A stretch of 6,891 nt of DNA from contig DAOWOC010000052.1 in the NCBI GenBank assembly GCA_030642225.1, positions 1-6,891 on the forward strand. Reading direction: 5' to 3'. Under the pieces are notes generated by a model. That model was not told the DNA's origin. It saw only the letters and a program-made list of their open reading frames with translations, and did not search any database. Within the stretch, counting starts at the first letter, position 1, and each line of letters begins with the position of its first letter. Source of the stretch: Deltaproteobacteria bacterium (GTDB lineage Bacteria; Desulfobacterota; DAOWOC01). The position numbers were made by a program, and so were the translations under genes. Below are positions 1 to 4,354 of the stretch, one piece after another.

Positions 1-32
1 GGTAACCGTTCACGGTTTACAGTTACAAATAC
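1..32. repeat. degenerate heptanucleotide repeat / small inverted repeat at the left edge
   Basis: Positions 5-11, 12-18 and 19-25 read ACCGTTC, ACGGTTT and ACAGTTA, three consecutive 7-nt units that resemble each other. The same stretch folds as a hairpin: GTAACCG (2-8) against CGGTTTAC (13-20) with one bulged T and a TTCA loop. It lies downstream of the cobT stop codon and may continue beyond the window edge. No T-run follows it, so it is not a clear terminator. A second 7-nt-periodic element lies at 4279-4305. Confidence 0.35.
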
Positions 33-61
33 TGACAGGCTCGTAACAGGTATCAATCTTT

Positions 62-1126
62 TTAATTATCAACAGGGCTATGAACCCCGGCCTCTTCAAA
101 GGTAAAGACATCTGTTAAAATCTTTACACCTGCCTCCACAAGCGAAATTCCAAGCGCTGCCCCTGTCCCCTCACCAAGGCGCAGATTAAGGTCGAGCATG
201 GGTTTATGCCCTATATAATCGAGCATATACCTGTGCCCGGCCTCCATTGATTTATGTGCCATAAAGATATAATCCTTTATCAAAGGACATATTTTAAGTG
301 CAATAAGTGCCCCGGCTGTGGATATAAAGCCATCCACCACAACAGGTATCCTGCATGCCGCACTTCCAAGAATCAAACCGGCTATACCCCCGATCTCAAA
401 CCCCCCGACCTTTGAAAGTATATCCAGACCATCATCAGGGTCAGGATTATTCAATGATAAAGCTCTTTTTATTACTGAAATCTTATTAGTCAAAACATCG
501 TCACTAATACCTGTGCCCCTTCCGGTTATTTCTTCAACCGGCTTTCCTGTTATAACAGCAGCTATGGCGCTTGAAGGAGTGGTATTTGCAATACCCATAT
601 CACCTGTCCCGATTATATCAACCCCTTGTTCATGATATTGTTTTACAAGCCCTATCCCTGCTTCGATTGATTTAACTGCCATATCCCTCGTCATTGCAGG
701 CCCTTTTGTGATACTCGCCGTACCCATTCCAACCTTACAATCAATAAGACCATTTACAATGCCAAATTCATGGGCAACCCCCATATCAACGACAACAACC
801 TCGGCGCCAACATGGTCTGCAAGCGCATTAATCCCTGCCCCACCCTTTAAAAAATTAAGCACCATCTGTATGGTAACCTCACCCGGATAAGCGCTGACCC
901 CCTCTCTGGCTACCCCATGGTCACCTGCCATGGTAAAAATCACCTTTTTTTTAAAACAGGGCTTTTCTGTCCTCATAATACCGGCGCAACGCTTACCAAA
1001 GGTCATCAGATCTCCCAATGCCCCTTTTGGCATAGCAAGCTGTTCCAGCCTGTCACCTGCCTTTTTTAAAGATAATTCATCAAGTTCTGATATACATGAA
1101 ACAGTTTCTTTTAATAATGCGGACAT
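62..1126 (-). CDS. cobT: nicotinate-nucleotide--dimethylbenzimidazole phosphoribosyltransferase (CobT)
   Basis: CobT transfers phosphoribose from nicotinate mononucleotide to 5,6-dimethylbenzimidazole or a related base, giving the alpha-riboside phosphate used to build the lower ligand of cobalamin. It acts in the cytoplasm. The protein is 354 residues, normal for the family. Visible family motifs are AGDHGV (about 67-72), GDMGIANTTP (about 175-184), GRGTGISDD (about 202-210), the glycine-rich VGGFEIGGIAGL (about 240-251) and RLGEGTGA (about 316-323). E319 in the last motif corresponds to the catalytic Glu (E317 in Salmonella CobT). The second motif has Asp where many homologues have Glu (GEMGI). 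I chose the start at 1126 because GGAGGAAG lies directly upstream on the coding strand; an in-frame ATG at 1150 would add eight residues without a comparable site. It is the last gene of the minus-strand group here, 79 bp after a small hypothetical gene. No riboswitch precedes it in that gap. Confidence 0.96.
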   Translation of the reverse strand: MSALLKETVSCISELDELSLKKAGDRLEQLAMPKGALGDLMTFGKRCAGIMRTEKPCFKKKVIFTMAGDHGVAREGVSAYPGEVTIQMVLNFLKGGAGINALADHVGAEVVVVDMGVAHEFGIVNGLIDCKVGMGTASITKGPAMTRDMAVKSIEAGIGLVKQYHEQGVDIIGTGDMGIANTTPSSAIAAVITGKPVEEITGRGTGISDDVLTNKISVIKRALSLNNPDPDDGLDILSKVGGFEIGGIAGLILGSAACRIPVVVDGFISTAGALIALKICPLIKDYIFMAHKSMEAGHRYMLDYIGHKPMLDLNLRLGEGTGAALGISLVEAGVKILTDVFTFEEAGVHSPVDN

Positions 1127-1205
1127 TCTTCCTCCAGACCAAAATAACACCTTAATAATGCATTAATATTGGTTGATATTTATTTTAAAATGACCTTTAT
1201 AATCC

Positions 1206-1415
1206 CTATACTGGCTTTTTATATTTCGGCTCTTCTTTTCTGGCTTCAAGCATTGCCTTCATTTTTTCCATTGTTAAAATAGCCTTTTTAAACTCCTTTT
1301 CAAAAATATGCCTCTCGGATAAAGCAAGGGTTTTATCCTTACAAAGCCTTCCAAAACGCTCCACTTCAAGCTTTGATACATAAAATTCTTTTGCAATTGA
1401 TTTAATGACTGACAT
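1206..1415 (-). CDS. small helical hypothetical protein
   Basis: I do not recognise this protein. From the start at 1415 it has 69 residues and begins MSVIKSIAKEF. It is rich in Lys and Glu, has no Cys-pair motif, and looks almost entirely alpha-helical. The stretch about 28-58 (LALSERHIFEKEFKKAILTMEKMKAM) has a heptad-like spacing of hydrophobic residues, which suggests a short coiled coil. The last residues (EEPKYKKPV) look disordered. An in-frame ATG at 1445 would add MIIYRIIALI; neither start has a strong Shine-Dalgarno, and an AGGAT lies about 14 nt before the inner ATG. The gene sits between the ferredoxin and cobT on the same strand, with a gap of 79 bp to cobT, so co-transcription with cobT is possible. 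Nothing in the sequence indicates a function. Confidence 0.6.
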   Translation of the reverse strand: MSVIKSIAKEFYVSKLEVERFGRLCKDKTLALSERHIFEKEFKKAILTMEKMKAMLEARKEEPKYKKPV

Positions 1416-1449
1416 GATTAAAGCTATTATCCTATAAATAATCATATGG

Positions 1450-1473
1450 ATAAGCCTTTTTAAAAAGGCTTAT
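1450..1473. repeat. 24-bp perfect palindrome between two minus-strand genes
   Basis: The sequence is perfectly self-complementary over 24 bp, centred between 1461 and 1462: ATAAGCC, then TTTTT, AAAAA, and GGCTTAT. It lies 3' of the ferredoxin gene and just 5' of the small hypothetical gene. As RNA it would form an AAGCC/GGCUU-based hairpin in either direction. It lacks a U-run after the stem on either strand, so it may be a weak bidirectional terminator, an mRNA stability hairpin, or an operator for a dimeric regulator. The sequence alone does not decide. Confidence 0.5.
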
Positions 1474-1526
1474 TAAGGTAAATAATTTCCTATCATAATG
1501 CAATAAATTTTCAAAAAAGGACAAAA

Positions 1527-1554
1527 AAGATAAATACACTTAAACGCCTGTCAA
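1527..1554 (-). promoter_or_regulatory. possible sigma-70 promoter for the small gene and cobT
   Basis: Reading the minus strand, a perfect TTGACA occurs at 1554-1549, directly after the ferredoxin stop codon. It is followed 16 nt later by TATCTT (1532-1527), which matches the TATAAT consensus at four of six bases. A transcript from here would run through the 24-bp palindrome and then the small hypothetical gene and cobT. The -10 is weak, so the call is tentative. Confidence 0.25.
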
Positions 1555-1558
1555 TTTT

Positions 1559-1789
1559 CTAAATAATATGCATTCTTTGAATAGCATCCAATGGGCAAGC
1601 TTCAATACAATCCCAGCACCCCATACACATATCCTGAAATATCATCGGCGCTTCAAAAACCCCGTCGATCTGCTTAAGAACCTTGTGTGAACACGCCTTT
1701 GCCGATGCGCAAATGCCCTCATCAGGGTTACATTTTTTTGGATTACATATTTCATAATTAATTACAGCAAACGACTTTTTTGACTGCAT
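1559..1789 (-). CDS. two-cluster 4Fe-4S ferredoxin resembling the ABCE1/RLI N-terminal domain
   Basis: A 76-residue soluble iron-sulfur protein, expected to bind two [4Fe-4S] clusters and carry electrons in the cytoplasm. The C-terminal half has a canonical ferredoxin motif, CMGCWDCIEACP (C55, C58, C61, C65), followed by LDAIQ. The N-terminal half has C15, C20, C27 and C33 in a looser spacing, beginning CNPKKC. The CxPKKC start and the second motif followed by DAIQ are the pattern of the Fe-S domain at the N-terminus of the ribosome-recycling ATPase ABCE1/RLI, but no ATPase domain follows here. The start is supported by CAGGAA five bases upstream. A short ORF ends directly against the start codon (TAA then ATG). 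No partner oxidoreductase gene is visible in the window, so the electron partner is unknown. Fe-S protein: near certain; exact family placement: moderate. Confidence 0.88.
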   Translation of the reverse strand: MQSKKSFAVINYEICNPKKCNPDEGICASAKACSHKVLKQIDGVFEAPMIFQDMCMGCWDCIEACPLDAIQRMHII

Positions 1790-1918
1790 TTATTCCTGCC
1801 CCGATAATTTATCTATATATTCTTTAAAAATAACCGCCATGACCTCTTGAAAATAAGGTGACAATATGCACCTAAATAATGAATATGTAATTTTATCGCC
1901 ACGCAAAAACCATATCAT
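1790..1918 (-). CDS. short ORF abutting the ferredoxin gene, possible gene remnant
   Basis: This is a 42-codon frame beginning MIWFLRGDK and ending YIDKLSGQE, whose TAA (1792-1790) touches the ATG of the ferredoxin gene. An internal ATG at 1840 preceded by AAGAGGTC would give a 16-residue peptide, MAVIFKEYIDKLSGQE, though the spacing is very short. The C-terminal 18 or so residues look protein-like, the upstream half does not. It could be a coupling leader peptide, the 3' end of a decayed gene, or a chance frame. I see no recognisable domain. Confidence 0.22.
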   Translation of the reverse strand: MIWFLRGDKITYSLFRCILSPYFQEVMAVIFKEYIDKLSGQE

Positions 1919-2162
1919 CCATATACATATTTATCAAGCCTGGCCAACATCATACCAGGTCAACGCATGTAAATATTACAAAACGCCTATCCTTTTACAA
2001 AAAGATTCTATCGAGTTCCCAGGTGCTTCCGGCATAGGCAACTCTTTGGTTATAGTTGCCAAAACCTGTTATAAAATCAACAAAAAGCTTAAAAAGAAAT
2101 ATATACTATAATATCAGATACTTATAAAAATATCTATATACATTTGCCCCGAAAGTTACCGC
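1919..2162. other. intergenic stretch with no convincing gene
   Basis: About 240 bp of AT-rich DNA separate the two divergent blocks. It holds an inverted repeat GGCAACT (2037-2043) / AGTTGCC (2054-2060) with a 10-nt loop and no T-run on either side. Several short frames are open on both strands, including a plus-strand frame running 1866-2111 and minus-strand fragments, but none has both a good start signal and a recognisable protein. It may contain the decayed end of a gene. Confidence 0.5.
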
Positions 2163-2191
2163 TTGACAATAGAATGAATTTGTATTAAATT
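2163..2191 (+). promoter_or_regulatory. sigma-70 promoter of the riboswitch-pilus transcript
   Basis: TTGACA at 2163-2168 is a perfect -35 hexamer. The following AT-rich stretch offers TTAAAT (2185-2190, 16-nt spacer) or TAAATT (2186-2191, 17-nt spacer) as the -10, each matching four of six consensus bases. A start about 7 nt later would fall at about 2197-2200, immediately before the closing stem of the riboswitch, which is where such a promoter should be. Confidence 0.6.
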
Positions 2192-2203
2192 TTATTTTCA
2201 AAA

Positions 2204-2367
2204 ATCATACGGGTGCTTGTAAAAAGCATAAAAGGGAACCCCGTGAAAATCGGGGACGAGCCCGTCGCTGTAATCGGGGACGAACGCTGTATCATGCCAC
2301 TGGTTTTAATACCGGGAAGGCGCAGTAAGTAGGAATATCCGTAAGTCAGAAGACCTGCCTGTATGAT
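2204..2367 (+). promoter_or_regulatory. cobalamin (B12) riboswitch
   Basis: This is a structured leader RNA that binds a cobalamin, typically adenosylcobalamin for this layout. ATCATAC (2204-2210) pairs with GTATGAT (2361-2367) to close the P1 stem. Between them are the conserved elements in the right order: AAAAGGGAA (about 2230-2238), the CCCCG...CGGGG hairpin with GTGAAAATC, GCCCGTCGCTGTAA (near the consensus GCCCGCCACTGTAA), GCCACTG and GGGAAGGC (about 2298-2322), and the B12 box AAGTCAGAAGACCTGCC (2343-2359). The GCCACTG/GGGAAGGC arm favours the larger class I (AdoCbl-type) fold. It is followed by an intrinsic terminator, consistent with transcriptional control. The next genes are the flp pilin and the Tad operon, not a B12 gene, which is an unusual target. 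Confidence 0.96.
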
Positions 2368-2369
2368 AA

Positions 2370-2402
2370 TGAGTCTGAATCTCGCGGACAGAGAACGGCT
2401 CA
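2370..2402 (+). promoter_or_regulatory. hairpin in the riboswitch expression platform
   Basis: TGAGTC (2370-2375) can pair with GGCTCA (2397-2402, one G-U), and inside it TCTC (2380-2383) with GAGA (2391-2394). It sits between the aptamer and the terminator. A competing pairing, AATGATC (2402-2408) with GATCGATT in the terminator's left arm plus one bulged base, could act as an antiterminator. That is a suggestion from inspection, not a computed fold. Confidence 0.35.
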
Positions 2403-2431
2403 ATGATCTTGTTGGATAAACACGGGATATC

Positions 2432-2470
2432 TCCGGATCGATTAATTTCGATTCGGATTTTTTTTGTTTT
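2432..2470 (+). terminator. intrinsic terminator downstream of the cobalamin riboswitch
   Basis: TCCGGATCGA (2432-2441) pairs with TCGATTCGGA (2448-2457) over ten base pairs including one G-U, around a 6-nt loop. Eight Ts follow directly (2458-2465), then G and four more Ts. It is a textbook rho-independent terminator lying 65 nt after the aptamer and 30 nt before the first start codon. The placement fits a switch in which cobalamin binding leads to premature termination. Confidence 0.88.
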
Positions 2471-2494
2471 ATCTCATGAATGAGGAGGATTAAA

Positions 2495-2533
2495 ATGTTT
2501 CCGGTCGCATATTTCAGATCAGAAAGGAGGTGA
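2495..2533 (+). CDS. 12-codon leader ORF upstream of the pilin gene
   Basis: The frame reads MFPVAYFRSERR and stops at TGA 2531-2533. Its ATG is preceded by a strong Shine-Dalgarno, GAGGAGGAT, five to six bases upstream. The stop codon lies inside the Shine-Dalgarno of flp, six bases before the flp start, so ribosomes finishing this peptide would occupy the flp initiation site. This suggests translational coupling or a regulatory leader peptide. Its short length makes chance a serious alternative. Confidence 0.4.
   Translation: MFPVAYFRSERR
2524..2533 (+). promoter_or_regulatory. near-perfect ribosome binding site of flp
   Basis: AAGGAGGTGA matches the anti-Shine-Dalgarno over ten bases, with six bases to the flp ATG. 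Such strength fits a gene whose product is needed in large amounts, as expected for the major pilin. Its last three bases are also the stop codon of the 12-codon leader ORF. Confidence 0.8.
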
Positions 2534-2539
2534 ATAAAA

Positions 2540-2707
2540 ATGATTAAGAGATTAAAGAAACTGTGGATAGATGACTCAGGGATATCTGCTATTGAGTATG
2601 CGCTCATTGCATCAGGTATTGCCCTGGTAATATCCATCGGCGCAGGGTTACTTGGTACTGCGATTAACGACAAGTTTAATGACATTGCCAATGAGCTTAA
2701 CAATTAA
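2540..2707 (+). CDS. flp: Flp-type (type IVb) major pilin
   Basis: A 55-residue prepilin that forms the Tad/Flp pilus fibre. It has a short positive leader (MIKRLKKLWIDDSG), then the type IVb processing site: cleavage after G14, with E19 and Y20 at mature positions +5 and +6 (ISAIEY). A hydrophobic helix of about 22 residues (ALIASGIALVISIGAGLLGTAI) and a short polar tail follow. Length and layout are typical of Flp pilins. It is the first gene after the cobalamin riboswitch and terminator. The peptidase expected to process it is encoded 117 bp downstream. It is too short for many gene-finding length cut-offs. Confidence 0.95.
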   Translation: MIKRLKKLWIDDSGISAIEYALIASGIALVISIGAGLLGTAINDKFNDIANELNN

Positions 2708-2743
2708 CACGAATTAGGATAAAAAATTTTGGCAGCCATCGAA

Positions 2744-2787
2744 TTAACTCTACACAGGCGGTTGCAGGGTTAACAATATTATTTTTG
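2744..2787 (+). terminator. weak terminator or attenuator between flp and cpaA
   Basis: TTAACTCT (2744-2751) pairs with AGGGTTAA (2766-2773), eight pairs with one G-U, around a 14-nt loop. The following stretch CAATATTATTTTTG is T-rich but interrupted. Partial termination here would let the pilin be made in excess over the assembly proteins, which is usual for abundant pilins. The stem is AT-rich, so the call is modest. Confidence 0.4.
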
Positions 2788-2824
2788 AAATTTTGTAATC
2801 GTCTGCGCCATATTTGAGGTGTTT

Positions 2825-3340
2825 ATGAAAGAGCCACTGGAAGCTGTTGCCTTGTGCAGCCTTTTGCTGGGGATTGCGATTTGTCTGGATATGAGATGGA
2901 ACAGGATCCCCAACTGGCTTACCGTGCCGGCATGTCTGACAGGTATATTGTATCATGTATGGAGCAACGGCCTTGCAGAAGGGCTTCTGTTCTCCCTGCA
3001 GGGCCTTGTAACGGGCTTTGCTATCCTTTTGATTCCATTTCTCTTAGGAGGCATGGGGGGCGGAGACGTTAAACTCCTAGCGGCTTTGGGAAGCTGGATA
3101 GGCACATCAGGCGTGTTTAATCTTTTTTTGTACGGCGCTCTAGCAGGAGGGATCATTGCCCTGATTATAGTGGCTAAAAGAAGCGGTTTTAAAGGGATTA
3201 AAAATGTTGTTTTGGGGATTTTTCTTGATTTTATTGCGCGGCATAAACCTCAAATTGACAAAAAAAACAGGGGGCTACCTTACTCAATTCCCCTGGCAGC
3301 CGGATATGCGACGTATGTTTTAATTGGACGAGTAATATAG
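2825..3340 (+). CDS. cpaA: Tad prepilin peptidase (A24 family, CpaA/TadV)
   Basis: An inner-membrane aspartic peptidase that removes the leader from Flp and TadE-like prepilins. The 171-residue protein has the two expected catalytic aspartates: D22 in CLDMRWNRIPNWLT near the end of the first membrane helix, and D81 in the GxGD motif GGMGGGDVKLLAALG. About five hydrophobic segments are visible (about 7-21, 28-42, 50-75, 94-117 and 155-169). It lacks the N-terminal methylase domain of PilD, and the size is normal for the CpaA/TadV branch. I chose ATG 2825 because GAGG (2816-2819) stands five bases upstream; a GTG at 2819 would overlap that site. Three candidate substrates with G-x4-E-(Y/F) sites are encoded next to it (flp and two tadE-like genes). 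Confidence 0.93.
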   Translation: MKEPLEAVALCSLLLGIAICLDMRWNRIPNWLTVPACLTGILYHVWSNGLAEGLLFSLQGLVTGFAILLIPFLLGGMGGGDVKLLAALGSWIGTSGVFNLFLYGALAGGIIALIIVAKRSGFKGIKNVVLGIFLDFIARHKPQIDKKNRGLPYSIPLAAGYATYVLIGRVI

Positions 3341-3407
3341 GTGTATAATAGGGGTTTAGTGATAACCTTGAATCTGTAAACGCTTTAGAAACACTTACGG
3401 TGTGATA

Positions 3408-3857
3408 ATGAAAACAGAAAAAAAATTGCAATTTTGTTTTAGGTTAACGAACAAAAAAGGGATTTCTGCCGTTGAGTTTGCCCTGGTCCTGCCGATCTTT
3501 CTTGCGATATTTTTTGGAATCATTGAATACGGCTGGGTTATGACCCAACAAATTGTCCTTTCTCATGCCGTTTCCGAGGGTGCAAGGGCTGCCATCAAAA
3601 CGCCTGACGGGATGTCTGATGAAGAACTGACAATTGTGGCGAGGGATGCCGTAAAAGACGCGTTCAGCCTGGTTGGAACGCTTGCAGACGGTCATATTGC
3701 TGTGAATGTGCTTGATGCTTCAGAAGAAGAACCGCCGATTCCCAGGAGAATATCCGTGGTTGTAACGTCATGGGCATACACACCAATAGTGGGCTATCTG
3801 CCAAATGCGGCAGTGCCTGGGACACTCAGGGCAAACGCGATTTTTGCGTTTCCTTGA
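3408..3857 (+). CDS. tadE: TadE-like pseudopilin 1
   Basis: A minor pilin-like protein of the Tad secretion machine, 149 residues. After a polar leader, KKG|ISAVEF gives a prepilin cleavage site after G18 with E23 and F24 at +5 and +6. A single hydrophobic helix follows (ALVLPIFLAIFFGIIEYGWVM), then SEGARAA, a typical TadE feature. The remainder is a periplasmic domain with a predicted mix of helix and strand, ending in AIFAFP. The ATG at 3408 is preferred over GTG 3402, although no strong Shine-Dalgarno is visible (GGTGTGAT only). It is 67 bp after the peptidase gene and 43 bp before a paralogue with the same layout. The leader is unusually long at 18 residues compared with 5 in the paralogue. 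Confidence 0.88.
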   Translation: MKTEKKLQFCFRLTNKKGISAVEFALVLPIFLAIFFGIIEYGWVMTQQIVLSHAVSEGARAAIKTPDGMSDEELTIVARDAVKDAFSLVGTLADGHIAVNVLDASEEEPPIPRRISVVVTSWAYTPIVGYLPNAAVPGTLRANAIFAFP

Positions 3858-3900
3858 ATATGAATTGTTGAACCTGAAGCGTGGATTAAGGAATTATAAA

Positions 3901-4278
3901 ATGAACAAAAATGGTGCGACTGCTATTGAATTTGTCCTTGTCTTGCCGATTTTGCTATCTATGCTTTTCGGTATTATCGAATACGGATGGGTGATGAAAA
4001 CACAAATAAACCTTAATAATGCCGCGTCTGAAGGCGTAAGGGCAGTGGTAAAAGAAGAGGATGCCGAGGATCTGGAACAGGTAGCAAAAGCAGCGATAAC
4101 GGAAGTTATTGGCAATTTAACCAAGGTAAACACCTGTACCACGGTCGTGACCTATACCGATCCTTCAAGGGCGGCAGTCGCCATCTCGGGCTGGACATAT
4201 GATTCCCTTACAGGTTTTTTACCATCGGCCGTACTGCCTTCGGTACTCTCGGCAAAGGCGGTCATGGTATTTCCGTAA
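3901..4278 (+). CDS. tadE: TadE-like pseudopilin 2
   Basis: A paralogue of the preceding gene, 125 residues. The leader is only MNKNG, with cleavage expected after G5 and E10-F11 at +5 and +6 (ATAIEF). The hydrophobic helix VLVLPILLSMLFGIIEYGWVM is nearly the same as in the first copy, and SEGVRAV follows. The C-terminal part shares the spacing of WxYxxxxGxLPxAxLPxxLxAxA with the first copy, which supports tandem duplication. The start at 3901 is chosen from AAGGA eight bases upstream; the same frame is open back to 3805, but that would overlap the previous gene and put a long non-pilin tail before the cleavage site. A single Cys occurs in the mature protein (CTTVVTYTD). It is likely an inner-membrane or pilus-tip component processed by CpaA. 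Confidence 0.88.
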   Translation: MNKNGATAIEFVLVLPILLSMLFGIIEYGWVMKTQINLNNAASEGVRAVVKEEDAEDLEQVAKAAITEVIGNLTKVNTCTTVVTYTDPSRAAVAISGWTYDSLTGFLPSAVLPSVLSAKAVMVFP

Positions 4279-4305
4279 GGGTTCAGGGTCAAGGGTAACC
4301 CTGAA
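4279..4305 (+). repeat. heptanucleotide repeat forming a hairpin after tadE 2
   Basis: Directly after the stop codon the sequence reads GGGTTCA, GGGTCAA, GGGTAAC, three 7-nt units. The element also forms a stem: TTCAGGGT (4282-4289) with ACCCTGAA (4298-4305), eight perfect pairs and an 8-nt loop. No T-run follows, so it is more likely a repeat or an mRNA-stabilising hairpin between tadE and cpaB than a terminator. Confidence 0.45.
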
Positions 4306-4354
4306 GAACGTAATAGAAAGCTTTATTAATAATTAACATCAGGAGATTTCATTC

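Noticed and set aside
318..635. Plus-strand ORF of 105 codons opposite cobT
   Set aside because: It is the antisense shadow of the strongly supported cobT gene; the proline- and serine-rich translation is typical of such shadows.
2037..2060. Inverted repeat GGCAACT/AGTTGCC as a terminator
   Set aside because: The stem is only seven pairs with a 10-nt loop and no T-run follows on either strand.
1866..2111. Plus-strand 81-codon ORF (MHLNNEYVIL...) with AAGGTGA just before its ATG
   Set aside because: The predicted protein has no recognisable motif and no hydrophobic core pattern, its tail is lysine-rich simple sequence (INKKLKKKYIL), and the region overlaps protein-like pieces on the other strand. 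I consider it a chance frame, though the Shine-Dalgarno keeps it from being excluded.
2185..2703. Minus-strand 172-codon ORF across the riboswitch and flp
   Set aside because: It lies opposite a well-supported riboswitch, terminator and pilin gene; its residues are the complement of those elements and show no family motif.
3324..3349. Possible internal promoter after cpaA: TTGGAC and a perfect TATAAT at 3344-3349
   Set aside because: The spacer is only 14 nt and no better -35 lies at 16-18 nt, so the TATAAT alone is not enough.
3805..3900. Upstream extension of the second TadE-like gene to ATG 3805
   Set aside because: It would overlap the first tadE by about 50 bp and put 32 extra residues ahead of a prepilin cleavage site. 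ATG 3901 with AAGGA upstream is a better start.
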